Part shown: positions 11,500-24,705 of the stretch, piece after piece | Position numbering within the stretch: position 1 is the stretch's first letter | How the letters are laid out: every line of letters starts with the position of its first letter | Source: Hortaea werneckii | Taxonomy: Eukaryota > Ascomycota > Dothideomycetes > Mycosphaerellales > Teratosphaeriaceae | Assembly (NCBI GenBank): GCA_037044905.1 | Contig: JBAOKB010000170.1 | Coordinates: 738,930-802,929 of the forward strand | Direction of reading: 5' to 3' | Length of the DNA: 64,000 nt | Program-made: the position numbers and the translations under genes | The notes under the pieces: model-generated | Told to the model about the DNA's origin: nothing | Databases searched by the model: none | The model's input: only the letters and a program-made list of their open reading frames with translations

Positions 11500-13354
11500 T
11501 TACATCGTATACCTAAAATGCGGGTTCTGCAAATCCGTCACATTCCTCTCCCCCAACTCCCTCCCCACCCGTTCCTGCTCCTCCTTCCCCAGCCCGCTCT
11601 CCCTCGCCGCCTTCTCCCGTCGCCAGTTCTGCCAGACATAATACCCCCTCCAGCAGCAGATCAGCACAAACTCCATGCCCAGACACACACTCGCCCCCGT
11701 CGTGCCGGGGATATACCGGGGCGCATCCTCGCTCTTGAAGATCTGCGACCCGCACATGTTGCCCACGCAGTAGCCGAGGAACGTGGCGGACGAGATGATG
11801 GTCTTCTTTGTGCGGCCTGCGACGTTCGAGGGGATTAATGTCCAGGCTAGGAAGAGCGCTAGCACGTACGGTACGCTCATGAAGTACATTCCCCATTTCG
11901 TCCAGCGGTACTGCGGTGTGTTGGGCAGGAAGGCCATGCCCAGGAGGCCGACAAAGGGCGGGATGCAGGATCCCGCCATCACGTACATGCGGCGGTTGGG
12001 GACTTTGCGGGTGTAGAGGCCGACTATGAGGAAGATGACGAGGGACAGTGCTACAATGATTACGTCAGTGGCGGCGCTTTCTGGGGTTTGTTGCAGGGAA
12101 TGATGGGGAGCGTTTGTGGAGGACGCATGGGGTTCTTTTACCTGATCTGGGAATCTCAATGAGGATGACTTGGAGCTCTGTGAATCCGAAGGAGTTCAAC
12201 ATGATGTTCGCGAAGGTTGTCAGACCTCTGTGGTCATGTCAGCTGGGGTGTTCATGGAACGGAGATGCGAGATCACATACCCGTTAGGAACCGAGGAGAG
12301 GAAAGCATTGAACATGCAGAAATAGAGCTGAGGATCCATAAACGCCTCCGCAGTCTGAGGCCACGACCACTTGATGCCCGTGACATCTCGACCGGCCTTG
12401 TTCCTCACAATGCGCGCTGCCGCCATCCGCTTTTCCTCCTTGCTCAACCACCGCACCTCTTTCGGACTCCCGAGCAAGACGAAACAGATAATAGCCAGTA
12501 CGATCGTGCACGAGCCCAAAAACAGCGAGATACATCTCCACGCTGCTATCCCACTCTCATGATGCAACGCATGGTTCGCGATCCCATACATCACCAACGA
12601 GGCGATGATCCCAAATCCGGCGTTCGCTGATTGCCAGAACAACGCTCGCGCTGAGTGCTCTTCTGTTCTGTACCACGTGGACACGATCTGTTGAAAATTA
12701 GCCCTTGATCAGGGGGAGATCAGACTAGAAATAAATAAATAAAGAAAAACTAACCATCAAAAACCCTGGACTTATGGTACACTCGAAGAAGCCTTGGAGA
12801 CCTCTCAACGCCATGAGCTGCGACCAATTCTGCGCCGCCGCGATGCAGATGACGCACACGCCCCAGCAGAACATGTAGATGCTCAGAGAGCGACCTATTG
12901 CCCAGCGCTGGAGCAGAAAGTTGGACGGGAACTCGCCGCATAGGTAAGTGATGTAGAAGATGGTGGTCAGCCAGCTGTACTGCTGGCCTACGAGGTTGGT
13001 GTCCTCGCGTAAGCCGAAGATGGCCTGCGTGCCGATGGCGGTCTTGTCCGTCTGTTGGATCCCGTAGCAGAACCACATCAGCGGGAGCAGGAAGCGGTCG
13101 ATTTTTTTCAGCAGGAGTTTGTATTCGGCCGCGGTGTAGTCGGTTTCCCGGATTATGTCGCCGTCTTGCTCGACCGAGATGGGCTCCACGTCGCCCGGTT
13201 GGATGTCGGTTGTGATTGCATTTTTCTCTGTCAGAGTTGAGGGGTCTTGCTTGAAGGCTGGCTGGTCGTAGGCTTGAAGCGCGGATACTTTTTCTTCGCC
13301 GCGGAGATGGTTGTTGTTGTCGGCTGATGCCCTTGGATCCGGGGTGATGTGCAT
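11500..13354 (-). CDS. MFS transporter of the DAL5 / anion:cation symporter family (allantoate-permease-like)
   Basis: Plasma-membrane major facilitator, probably for an organic anion such as allantoate, nicotinate or a related acid; substrate not deducible. Exons 13354-12755, 12687-12281, 12227-12142 and 12050-11500, joined by introns of 67, 53, 53 and... the last 91 nt, all GT-AG and frame-consistent, give 547 aa. A hydrophilic N-terminus of about 100 residues precedes FLLPLMWFCYGIQQTDKTAI (TM1 and loop, typical of this family), then LCGEFPSNFLLQRW, RGLQGFFECTISPGFLMV, WRCISLFLG and VPNGGLTTFANIML. The first in-frame ATG is 13354. No frame breaks. GATA-type sites occur upstream, which would suit nitrogen control, but this is inference. 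Confidence 0.88.
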
Positions 13355-14751
13355 TTTGGGTGTGAAGGGCGTCGCTCGGTCGCAACTTGGATGTTCAATG
13401 CGCAAAAGACAGAAGTTGGTTATCAAGTAGAGTCTTTTATAGTACCCTTTTGCTTGTGAATGCAAAAGCGGGGATTTTCAGGTGGCGAATATGAACCAAG
13501 TGAGTAGGAAACGATAGGCGTAGCGGGCAAAATGCCGAGAATGTGATAGAGATAGGGGAAGGACTGTATCCATGCAGTACCTACCTTAAAGTACAAGCAT
13601 TTGCTGTATGCCAAGCCTAGTCCCTCAATGTTCCTGCACCAAAAGTCTGAAGTTAAGGATGATGTGCATCTCGGCCTGATAAGAGGGTTGTTTCTGTCTT
13701 GGCGGAAACATGTGCAGCATCGAAGTCCATGTGAAAGTAATGCCTGTCTTGAAAAGACCCAGCTGGTTTCTCGATGGACGTTATGGGCTTCTGATTTTAC
13801 TCTCCTTTGTCTCTTCCAGAGAGCGCAACTTTAGTGTCGCGAACAACAGTCCACTGCAGTTTTCAAAATCTTTCGAGACCAACCTAGCCGAGCTCTGTAG
13901 CTACCCTAAAGTGACGTCGGTCCAATGAATGCTTCAACAATGGAGCGTGAAGCTATACATGCAGTGCTAAGCCGGGGAGCAGTAGGCGAAGACATAGTTG
14001 ATAAGACGTTGCCGGGTTAAGTATCCGGAGAGCTCCCATAGCATGGAACGCCTACCGGAAAGAACCGGGCCGGCCGATGTTAATATACAGCAGGTATTCG
14101 CTTTTTAGCTTGCTGTGGGTTGTGGGTTTCAGATCATTGAAGGTAGAGACTATCGGAGTGCGAGATGGGATACCTTGGGAGTGCAGACTTCGGCAGGCAT
14201 GCTGCCAATTGGGCTGAAGCCACTCACCTCGATCTCCTAACCAACAAGACAATCACTCAAGCTACGAGATTTTTGTATGAATCAATAGCTGATTGTGCTT
14301 AATGATACACATACGCATCCATTTTATCGTGCATGAGAAGGTGGTATGAGGTTTGAGTGTCCCGTCCCAGCTCCAGACGTGTTCAAAGCCCGACCTCAGA
14401 AAGTGGAGTCAGATTAGGCATACCAAGTCTTTTGTCACTATGTCAGAATTGATGTCTATCTCAAGATAAGCTACTCCCTAAAGACGCGAGTGCAACGGCG
14501 ATCCAGGGATGTGACGGGTGAACCTGAACCAACGTGCCAGGTGCGCGTGGCCACAACTACCGCCTTCGTTCTAATCAATCGCCTTCGCAACCCGCCCAGT
14601 TGGCATAAAGATCATCTGATCTGGACACCATCTATGGAAAGAACAACTCCGGGCACCTGTAGCAAAGACAGCGTCTTTGCCTCTACTACTCACCAACCAC
14701 ATCCTCCGTAAAGCGCAGCAGACATATTCCGTCAGCCGCGTTACGGATACA
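13355..14751. promoter_or_regulatory. Divergent intergenic region with GATA-type sites
   Basis: 1.4 kb between the divergent DAL5-like permease and SLC35F-like genes. GATAAG is present at 13678-13683 and 13998-14003, with GATAG repeats near 13510 and 13542-13553. Such sites are the core of AreA/NIT2 nitrogen-regulator binding in ascomycetes; short motifs occur by chance, so function is unproven. No gene seen. Confidence 0.35.
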
Positions 14752-16217
14752 ATGTCTGGCCTGGAGCATCATACACCTGCAGCAGCAGCCGCGGACAATT
14801 TGGCCAGTAGTACCGTTGACGGCGCTGCGTCTGAGCGAGCCGAGAGCCTATCAACGAGTTACGAGCATCCATCTAAGAGGTGGCAGCAATGGAGACGGAT
14901 AGTTGGGTTGCTGCTGGTGGGTGCAACGGTGTTCCTCTGGACAGCCAGCAATTTCCTTGCCAGCGTAAGCCGTGGCCATTCATCAATTTACAACGACTTA
15001 TCAAAGCAGTGTAACTAATAGCCGCCAGACCATCTTCGCCGATAACACCTACTCGAAGCCGTACCTTGTCACGTATGTTAATACCAGCTTCTTCATCGTA
15101 CCGCTCATCCCCATCCTCGCTCGGAGGGCATATCACGATCCGGAAGGCTTGAAGCAGTGGTGGCGGGTATCGCGACAGAGTCTCCGACAACGTTATGCGC
15201 CTATTAGGCAACAAGAGGAGGAGGAAGGAGATGGCTCTGCGTACACGGACAGCCTGAGCAGTAGACGGCGACGACATTCCTCAAGCGAGTCTCAGAACCT
15301 GCTGTTGGGCGATTCTATGGCCAGCAGCCAGGGCTTAAGCGTGAAGGGCGCGCCGGTCTTGCATAAAGGTCACCATGCGCCTTTGACAGTGCCGGAGACG
15401 GCTTGGCTGAGCTTGGAATTCTGCTTCATCTGGTTCATAGCCAACTACTTCGTCGCAGCGTGCTTGGAATACACCACCGTGGCGTCCTCCACCATCCTCA
15501 CCTCGACGGCTGGAGTCTTCACTTTGATCTTCGGGACCATGTTCGGCGTGGAGAAGTTCACCCTCCGCAAACTCCTAGGCGTCCTGGCGTCGCTCGCGGG
15601 CATCGTATTGATTTCGAGCATGGATCTCTCCGGCACCAACACGGACGACGAGCACCGGGGGGACTTCCCGGACAAGTCGGCGCGCGAAATCGCCATCGGT
15701 GACGCCCTCGCCTTCCTGCAGCGCCATCATGTACGGCCTCTACGCCGTCTTCATGAAGAAGCGCATCGACGACGAATCGCGGGTCAACATGCCGCTCTTC
15801 TTCGGTCTGGTCGGCTTGCTCAACGTCCTCCTCCTCTGGCCCGGCTTCATCATCTTGCACTTCGCCGGCATCGAGACCTTCGAGATGCCGCCCTCCGCGT
15901 GGGTCACGACGGTCATCTTATGTAATAGCCTGGCCAGTCTGGTCTCGGACTTGTTCTGGGCTTACGCCGTCTTGCTTACCTCCCCCATCGTCGTTACGGT
16001 CGGCTTGAGTATGAGTATCCCTCTATCGCTTATCGGGCAGATTGTCCTCAACTCGCAGACGGCGAGCCCGATATATTGGATTGGAGCGCTGGTCGTTGTC
16101 CTGTCCTTTATTTTTGTCAACCACGAGGAGAAGAAGGATGAGCATCCTGTCTTTGAGGGTGGCGATGAGAGCCATGCTTCCTCGACAGCTGAGACAAGCC
16201 ATGCTAGGCTGGCTTAG
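14752..16217 (+). CDS. SLC35F/EamA-type transporter (YML018C-like vacuolar membrane protein), one frame break
   Basis: Multi-pass membrane protein of the drug/metabolite transporter superfamily, solute carrier 35F-like; substrate unknown. Exon 1 14752-14964, intron 14965-15028 (GTAAGC...CAG, 64 nt, branch CTAAT), exon 2 15029-16217. Features: first helix IVGLLLVGATVFLWTASNFL, a long hydrophilic loop rich in Ser/Arg, then paired five-helix repeats including WFIANYFVAACLEYTTVASS, GVFTLIFGTMFGVEKFT, LASLAGIVLIS and LVSDLFWAYAVLLTSPIVV. At 15713-15725 the frame shifts by one: GDALAFL continues as SAIMYGLYAVFMKKRI only if one base of CTGCAGC is removed. An intron cannot fit there. Either a consensus insertion or a real lesion; the flanking halves are well conserved, so error is more likely. 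Confidence 0.85.
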
Positions 16218-18199
16218 GGATCAGTTTTACATAGGTCTTGGGCGTCTTTTGTTCATTTGTTCTAGCGTTGGTGCTGGCGGCGTTAGATTTTTTCAATGTA
16301 TAAGTACTGGAAGTGCTAGGTTGCCATCGGTCTTTCATGTTGCTTGACTTTAATTTTTGTCATGTGGGGTTTTAATGCCCAAGGTCTGTCAGTATTGCTT
16401 ACCGTAGAATTATAGAGCTCACGAAGACAGTAATGCAGCCGTGTCCACATTGCCAGTGACAGCACCGAAGGTCGAATAAAACCAGCGGTGAACCGAAGCC
16501 GCTAAGCAGCATACACAGCAGCAGGGAAACTGCTTGTATAGCACTAGACAACACGACTTGAAGACAGGCACTGCTTAGCTCAAAAACGCCATCTTCACGC
16601 CAACTTGGGTCGGTTATCCACGAAGCACAAGCGCTGAATAGCAGCTGACATATCAGATCCTGTTATGCATCACTGTCCCGTAATAAGGACACAATGTGTG
16701 TAATAAGCCTCCCATCCAGACATGAGAAGCAGAATGGCACATCTTCACGGAGCTTATCCGTCTCCGCCTACATCTGCCTAGAGGCCAGAGGAGAACTGCC
16801 TATCTGGCGCCGCATGCAATCGTGACTTGGCACGCAGGATGCCCAGAGCTGGACCGCGGCCGTGGCCAGCGTGACTAGATCCCGCTCCGTCTTGTGAGCG
16901 AGGGCGGGCACGGCGGCATCAATGTTTCTGCGGCCAAGAGCGGTAAGTAGCCGGTCTTTCCCTTTCCCTGTGAGAACATTGAGATGTCTAGGTAGTGAGC
17001 GAGAGGAGGCTGCCGGTATATGATTTCATGATGAGGCTCAAGCACGAAGTGTGAAGACTGCGCGCGTTTGACGCGACGGCCCGGGAGGAATATGCAGTCT
17101 AATGTCACAACGATGTGACCTTCAAATTTTCCACCACCTGTAGTATGCCGGTGCGACGGAAAGTGGAGCTTTGTCAGATTTGGCGCCGGCCATGGGCTTG
17201 TTTATAAGCCTGGCACCAAAGACGTGCATGTGACTGCCAAGATGCACTATACGGGTACCGAACCTGCAGTCCATCGCGAGAAGTACTATGTAGGGGCTAT
17301 GGCAGTGGCTCATGAATTGTCTACGCGGCTCTTTATTAGTCTGCTGTACGGGAAGCGAGCAGGCCTAGAATGGATGACTCTCTGGTCTCTTGTTTCTGGT
17401 CGCCGCGGAAGCACTGTCGTTCCCACGTGCCCAGCGCATCCTCTCGCAGCTATCTCGCACTTGTCGCTGCACGGCTCCCTCTGCATGCCGAGAGATCAAC
17501 GTGCAGCTGCTGCCTGCATAAGGTAGCGTCCGCCACCGTCGTGAATGGGCAGTTGCAGAGTGACTCGCGCCCATGCCGATGCTCTGCCAGCGTTAGGGTG
17601 GGTTGTTTAGCTTGTCAAGCTTGTACAGGTGGCTCTTCGTGTGTATCATGATGTTAAAGCTGATAAGATCGACACCCTATTCACCCCTCATGATCCAGCA
17701 TGTTGGAAGGGTTCGACCGGCCCGCGAGGATAACAATGTGGGGAGAAGATGGAGTAGGCCAACGATGCAGGTGGGGCGAGGCCAGGGTGGTGCTGCGAGT
17801 GTGCAACGCGTGCAGGGATCAGGGACGAGGCCCAGCTCTCGCCCAGAATCTCTGGTGGGTGGTCTTGGCTCTCATCATCCCGCCGCCAAAGTGAATGATG
17901 ACACCCAGAAAGATGGAGACTCTGGCGTCGGCAGGCTGAGCTGCGCCCTCCATCAGCTTGGCGTGCTCGCTGATCAGCGGGGAGGAGTCATTCTTGACTT
18001 GTTCGTGGGTCGCTGTCGGTGGTGCGACAAAGGCAGCTTGCGCAGCTCGACGCCCAGAAACAGTCTGTCCGCGTCCAGGTTCCGCTCTTGACAAACACCA
18101 ACACCACCACCACCACCAACAACACCACCGCCACCACCACAACTACTATCTCCCAGCCAACGCGCTCAGTAGCACGAACCGGGTACCTGTGTTGCTTGT
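16218..18199. other. Intergenic region, no gene seen
   Basis: 2 kb between two genes on the plus strand. It contains scattered short open frames without family features and an A/C-rich CAC/CAA repeat patch at about 18095-18150, probably in the leader of the downstream kinase gene. Confidence 0.45.
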
Positions 18200-20981
18200 A
18201 TGGCCGCCTACGATATCAAACAGCATTTCAAGGGACTTCGAGCCGAGTCGGGCCACAGGAAGGGCCGTCGCGATCCCTTCGCTACTGGCTTCAGTGACGA
18301 TGAGAGCGAGCAAGACAGAAGGAGCAGACGACGTGAACGATCCAGTTCGATCAAGAACAAGAAGACATCAGCACCACCGATACAAAGGCCTCAGGAGCTA
18401 GGTCCAACCAAGACGAGCGTCCTTGACCAGCTGTGGGACAGTGACGATGAGGAGCTCTTAAACGCACCAACAACACGCTCTGATCGCCGGCCTAGTCCAG
18501 CTCCTGGACATTCACAAAACCGACGCGTGTCAGACACTACTGCAGAACAGGGAAACAGTGTTGACAAGAGCTCGCCAACAAGAAAGAACGGCAGGAGAAG
18601 AAGCTCCATCGTGCAAGCAGCAGGACCGCTCGCATACCTCGACGACAGCGACGACGATAAGCGCAATCCTTCGCCAAGGCGCACCGATCGTGGGCCAAGT
18701 CCATCACCGCGGAAGGGTTCTGACTCTGTTGATCCGCTTGATCGCTCTGCTCGCTCGGGCACGCCGCGCGGAAGTCGTGGCCCGGTAGCCGAAACATCAC
18801 AGACGAGGAAACAACCGTCTAGACATACAGTTGCATCGCCCTTTGCAGGGACCAAGTATCTGGAGGACAGCGATAGCGACACAGACGAAGAGGCGGTCTC
18901 CAGTCGGCAGGGGAGCACGGATACCGCTGCAACATCTGAGCCGCCAGAGTCACTCAGCCCGTACGACTCGGCGCTTTCTCCAAAGCATCCTGAAGTGAAA
19001 CGAGTAGACAAGCCGAAGCAGCAGCAGGGCGGCGGAGTCTCTTGGCGCGCTTTCTCAGCCTCACGACACGAACAGCGGAACTCGGAGATCCAAGCCCTTC
19101 AAGCCAGCTTACGGCAACGCGGGAAAAGCATTTCGTTTGGCACCTTTGCCAAAACCGACGATGGAAAACAGATCCCTATCCCGGCGGACGTCCAAGGACT
19201 CATTGGATCCGGGCTGCGAAGAGGTCGCGGTAGACCCGGTCCTCGGGGAAAGAGCCCACCCAGGAGAGCTTCAGACACCGAACCCACCCCAGACGAAGTC
19301 GATGATACAGAGCGAGATCGAGGCGGACTCTTCGATCCCAGAGAATTCAAGTCCAAGTCATTCACAGGTACGTAATAATAATATAGCGCAGGGTGGTCCA
19401 AGCGTTTTACACTAAGGGGGAAAGCACGCTAATGAAAGTCGGAGATTGAAGATGAAGCCAGCCGTGCCAGCAACCCCAGCGAAAGAAATGGAGACGCAAA
19501 AACTCCCCAACATAACCACCACTCCCACTCGCGCAGCGTCCCGACCATCCACATTCATGGCGTCGCCCATGGGTGATGTCATGAGCGATTCGCCGGCGAC
19601 ATCACCACGCGCGAGTAGCGACATGATCAGCAGTTCCGAAAGCATCCTTAGTAAGCTTATGGTGTCGCCACAGACGATCCCGGAAGGCGTGACGGTCGAG
19701 CATTCCATTGCATCCCCGACTAGTGGCGAAATCACGAGTCCATTAAGTAGGGATTCGAGTTTGAAATCCAGCCGGGCTTCTTCAAGACCTGCCCGAGTAC
19801 CAAAACGGCCGTCTAGGCGGAGTAACTCTGGCAACACCTCAGTCAGTCCGGCGCATGCTTTCCTGTCGTCATGGAGCAAAGATGCTGGAGTCGAGCCTGC
19901 ACCAGAGCCACAACCGGACGACGAAGGCCAGGCCATCGGGCTGCAGAACGAGTACATTATCGGCCGGACCGTTAATCAAGGCGGTTTTGGCGTAATCAAG
20001 GAAGTGCACAGCATTACCGAGAGGGGAGAACGAAGCATCCGTGCCGTCAAAATCGTTCGCAAAGCGATACCTGACAAGGCCGCGGACGAAAACGAGAAAG
20101 CCCAACAAGAACTCGAACACGAGGTGTCCGTGTGGCGACATCTCATCCATCCCCACATATTGCGATTACATGCCGTCTACGACACCGACTTTGCGACGTT
20201 CTGCGTAATGGATTTTAATGTCGGCGGAACTCTCTTCGACTTGGTGCGCAAATCCCGCGCAAGCGCCAGCGCCGACAACACCGGCAGTAGCAGTGGCGGA
20301 CGTAAAGGGCTCGAACCCAAACTCGCCAAGATCTACGCCTACCAGCTCGCGAGCGCGCTCCGCTATCTCCACGAGGACATCCGCGTCTGCCACCGCGACA
20401 TCAAGCTGGAAAACTGCCTGGTCGACCTGACTGGCGTCGCGGACCCGGACACCGACCCAGGCATACTCCGCCTCTGCGACTTCGGCCTCGCCGACTTCCT
20501 ACACTCGGACTCCAGCCTGGACGACTCCCTCGCCCTAGCCGAAGACCACCACCGGCTCAACTTCTCCCCTTCCTCCTCCTCCACCGCCACCGAATCCAAC
20601 CGTCCCACCACCTCCTCCGTCATCGGCACCCTCGAGTACGCCAGCCCCAAGGGCCTCAGCGTGCACCGCAAACTCTTCGAGACGGCCGGCGACCTCTGGG
20701 CCTTCGGCGTCATCGTCTACGTCCTCTGCACCGGCGACCTCCCCTTCAAACACCCCATGCCGAGCAAGACTATCGAGCTCATCATCCAGGCTGATTGGGA
20801 CGATGGCGCGCTGAAGAATGCTGCGGCGGGCTCTGATAGCGTGATTGAGTTGGTGCAGGGGTGTTTGGAGAAGGATATTGATCTACGCTGGACCGTGGGC
20901 GAGGTATTGAGGTCTCCGTGGTTTGAGGGGTGTGGGGATTTGGTTGATGGGGAGGGTGCTGGGGGTAGTGTGTGGGTTTAA
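18200..20981 (+). CDS. Serine/threonine protein kinase with long disordered N-terminus
   Basis: Eukaryotic protein kinase; subfamily not assigned. Exon 1 18200-19367, intron 19368-19416 (GTACGT...AAG, 49 nt), exon 2 19417-20981; 910 aa. The first 580 residues are Ser/Pro/Arg-rich and starts MAAYDIKQHFKGLRAE; this part carries many acidic Ser-Asp patches (YLDDSDDD, YLEDSDSDTDEE). The kinase domain (about residues 580-900) has a glycine loop GRTVNQGGFGVIKEV, catalytic lysine in AVKIV, HRDIKLENCLVD and DFGLADFL. The activation-segment end reads GTLEYASPKGL instead of the usual APE, followed by DLWAFGVIVYVLCTG. An insertion rich in Ser separates DFG from GTLEYAS. All catalytic residues are present, so it should be active. 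The frame is intact. Confidence 0.88.
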
Positions 20982-21903
20982 AAGAATTGGCATGAGGGGC
21001 CGTGTGGCAATGGGTTGGGTTATGCGAGCCGAAAGGGAATGGGAGGGATGGAATGGGGTGCCAGGTGATGGAAAACAGGGTTGTTTTGGGGCGGGTTTTA
21101 CGATCCATGGGCGAACGAATTTCCTCTCTATTGCTTTGGTTTTCTTGATGACGATGGGGCGTCTTTGGGACTGGGAGTTTTGCATGGCGGTTTTGTTGTT
21201 CCCGTTACGAGCGTTGGGCGTATTTGGTAGGCACCAGTTTTCCATTAGTTGGATACCCTTATGAGAACGCTGTCAATTCATGGAGTTGGGATGCAACATG
21301 AAGAGTTTCTTTTCTATTTCCTTTAAATAAAAGAATTGGAGCTTTTCATGTTTGAAGGAATTGTCTCCCTTCCTTTTAAGAGGGGAACGGCAGCATTTTG
21401 CTCTGGGTTTTCTTACTGTTCTGTTTCATCAGTGGCGAGATTACGGGATTCTTTTTGGGGGAGGGTTTCTGGGATGGCGTAAGGCATTTGGCGAGTCATG
21501 TAGAGTAAACCTAGGTCAGTACTAGGATGCCTGCGGGTCAAGCATTGTGACGAATGGGAATCCCTGAGTTTGTCAGGACGGCGGGATTGAGGGTATGCAT
21601 GCGGTTTCAGGGGAGGAGGAGAGGGATGCTTTCGATATGTCGATTCCTGTGACAATGTCTATGCTGCCTCATCAACAAACAAGGTTGATAGGCGCCAGGG
21701 TCGGTTGATGGATTCAACATGATGGCGGATTCATCAAGAAATGGGTGGGACGGATGGACAGCCAGATGGAGTAATGGGTTGAATGGGTGTAGCAGCTAGT
21801 CGGAGCGAACCGCTTGCCTTGTCCCGTCCCTCCTCTTCCACCTTCCCACCTCACCAGCTGCAGCTGCGGTCGGCCGGTCGGGTCGCTTAGGGCGTCATGT
21901 AGC

Positions 21904-21952
<49 letters not shown>

Positions 21953-22424
21953 GCCTTCCAGCTGTCTCTCTCCAGATACTGTATACTCGACGTGCCAATT
22001 ACCCATCTGATTACCACCAGACCCATTTCTGTTACAACCACCACCACAATCAAAACACGCCTTAATCTTGCATCTCCACCTCCACCCCCCCGCGAGGCAC
22101 CGATCGAGCTAGGCAGCCCAGTCCCAGCGCCGGGTTGTTTACACCCTTGGCATCACCTCATCCGTCCATCGGCGCCATCCACCCACCTCATCCATCTATA
22201 CACCGATACATCGATACAGCCGTGCATCGCGCCCTCACATGACCATTGCTGCTATTCTCCTTGTCCTGCCTCCGACCACCTGATCCCGTGCGCGCCTGTC
22301 GTATCCTTGCCCTGCGCTATCACGAGTAGCTGGCCTTCTTCCCCGCCGCCGCCGCCGATAAGTCTAGATCCTCTGCAGCAACCGCGCTGCTACCGTCCCA
22401 GCCTATGTGCTGAGCAGCGACACC
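20982..22424. other. Intergenic region upstream of VAC8
   Basis: 1.4 kb between kinase and VAC8 genes. It holds the CTGT microsatellite listed separately and C/A-rich sequence (22020-22120) probably in the VAC8 leader. No gene seen. Confidence 0.5.
21903..21953. repeat. (CTGT)n microsatellite, about 12.75 units
   Basis: Uninterrupted tandem CTGT for 51 nt, about 470 nt upstream of the VAC8 start codon. Directly visible in the sequence; likely polymorphic in length. Confidence 0.97.
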
Positions 22425-24705
22425 ATGGCCGACTTTTGCAGGAGGCTGTTCGCCTCTTGCTGCGGTGGTACGTGAATCCCCTGCAATCGGAAACTGCCCT
22501 GTCCCTGTACTGGCGGGATTCCCGACCCATAGATGCTAACTACGCTGGCTACTTGTCTGGGAATAACAGGCCGTTCCAAAGTCGACTACGACAACGTCCT
22601 CGCCGACTCGGAGCGCGAAGCGGTCGCCGATCTACTCAACTACCTCGAAAATGTAATGCGCGCCCCGCTCCCCTTCCTTCCCACCTCGGCATATTGTGTT
22701 GCCCGCCCCCTCCAGCGCCGTGCTGAGCAAAAGCGGAATATGCGAAATGCAAAATAGCATCATGCTGACTTGTATGGACGTGGACAGAGAGCCGAGACCG
22801 ACTTCTTCTCAGGCGAACCGCTTGCCGCGCTGAGCACGCTGGTATACAGCCAGAACATCGACCTCCAACGGAGCGCTAGTTTGACGTTTGCCGAAATCAC
22901 AGAAAGAGGTACGATCATGACATGGCGAGGAAGAAGTGGAAGGACTGGTTAAAAGGAAAAAACTGGGGAAATTCAAAGGGCTGACACGCGTGATACAGAT
23001 GTACGACCTGTAGATCGCGCCACACTCGAACCTATCCTCTTCCTCCTTGAAAGCCCTGATATCGAAGTACAGCGAGCCGCTTCTGCCGCGCTTGGCAATC
23101 TGGCCGTAGATGGTAAGGTTGAACATATGCAAACAAGCGATTCTCACCGCCACTAACAAAATCCAGGCCAGAACAAGGTTCTTATTGTTTCACTCGGCGG
23201 CCTCACACCCTCATTCGACAAATGAACAGCCCCAATGTCGAAGTCCAGTGTAATGCCGTCGGCTGCATTACTAACCTCGCCACGCATGAGGAGAACAAAG
23301 CACGAATTGCACGCTCAGGTGCATTAGCACCTTTGACTCGGTTAGCAAAAAGCAAGGACATGCGGGTACAGCGAAACGCGACTGGAGCTCTTCTGAACAT
23401 GACACATTCCGATGACAACCGACAACAACTAGTAGCGGCAGGTGCTATCCCCGTGCTGGTCAGCTTGCTCAGCAGTCCCGACACAGATGTGCAGTACTAC
23501 TGCACTACAGCGCTTAGCAACATCGCCGTCGACAGCGCCAACAGAAAACGGCTGGCACAGACAGAGACCAAACTGGTCCAGAGCCTAGTACATCTGATGA
23601 AGGGCCAGGCGCCCAAAGTCCAGTGTCAAGCTGCGTTAGCTTTGCGAAATCTGGCCAGTGATGAGAAGTACCAGCTGGAAATTGTCCGGGCCGGCGGCCT
23701 ACCCCCTTTACTGAACCTCCTCCAGAGCAGCTATCTCCCTCTCATCCTTTCCGCAGTCGCCTGCATACGGAACATCAGCATACACCCGATGAACGAATCC
23801 CCAATCATAGACGCCGGCTTCCTCCGACCGCTCGTCGACCTCCTCGGCTCCACCGACAACGAGGAGATCCAATGCCACGCCATCTCCACCCTCCGCAACC
23901 TCGCCGCCTCCTCCGACCGCAACAAGCAGTTAGTCCTCGAGGCCGGCGCGGTACAGAAGTGCAAAGAGCTCGTGCTCGAGGTGCCGCTCAGCGTGCAGAG
24001 CGAATGACGGCTGCCATTGCTGTCCTGGCTCTTAGCGATGATCTGAAACCGCATCTTCTCGACCTGGGCGTCTTTGACGTTTTGATCCCGTTGACGGAAA
24101 GCGAGAGTATTGAGGTGCAGGGGAATAGTGCTGCCGCTTTGGGAAATTTGAGTAGTAAAGGTATGTCCTCTTGTTTTTCCCCCTAATTAGTTCCCCTCGG
24201 AAAAAGGAAAACAAAGAGAGGAAAAGACAAAAGATAATGATGAGAATGACGATGATGAGGAAACCCATCGTTGGCAACACCGTAATGCTAATCATTTGAT
24301 GGCTTTACAGTCGGAGACTACACCCTCTTCCAAACCTCCTGGTCCCACCCCGCTGGCGGCATCCACGGCTACCTCGCCCGCTTCCTCAACTCCGGCGACC
24401 CGACGTTCCAGCACATCGCCATCTGGACCTTACTTCAGCTCCTGGAGAGCAACGACCGGAACCTGATCCAGACCATCTTCGCTTCCAAGGACGTCATGGA
24501 GGTTGTGCGCGAGATTTCTCGCCGCGAGGTCGAGAGTGATGGTGAAGGCAATGCGGGTGGGAATGCCGGTGGTGCCGATGTGGAGGAAAGCGAGGATGGC
24601 GAGGCCGAGGTCGTCGCGCTCGCGAGAAGGTGTCTGGAGCTCGGCGATGCGGGGAGTGACGCGTCCTCCAGAGGCGACGGGCAATCCGGCGATCGGAGGA
24701 CTTAG
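22425..24705 (+). CDS. VAC8: Vacuolar armadillo-repeat protein VAC8, two frame breaks
   Basis: Armadillo-repeat scaffold on the vacuole membrane for vacuole inheritance, fusion, nucleus-vacuole junctions and selective autophagy. Exons 22425-22467, 22570-22652, 22788-22908, 22999-23112, 23167-24160 and 24311-24705, all GT-AG. Signature repeats include VQRAASAALGNLAVD, VEVQCNAVGCITNLATHEEN, MRVQRNATGALLNMTHSD and VQCQAALALRNLASDEKY. Two single-base losses interrupt it: at CCC 23208-23210 (GGLTP must continue as LIRQMNSPNVEV) and near 24000-24004 (SVQSE must continue as MTAAIAVLALSDD). The N-terminus MADFCRRLFASCCGG keeps palmitoylatable cysteines (positions 5, 12, 13) but has Ala, not Gly, at position 2, so the N-myristoylation site of yeast Vac8 is absent. 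Its known acyltransferase PFA3 is encoded 14 kb away. Confidence 0.93.
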
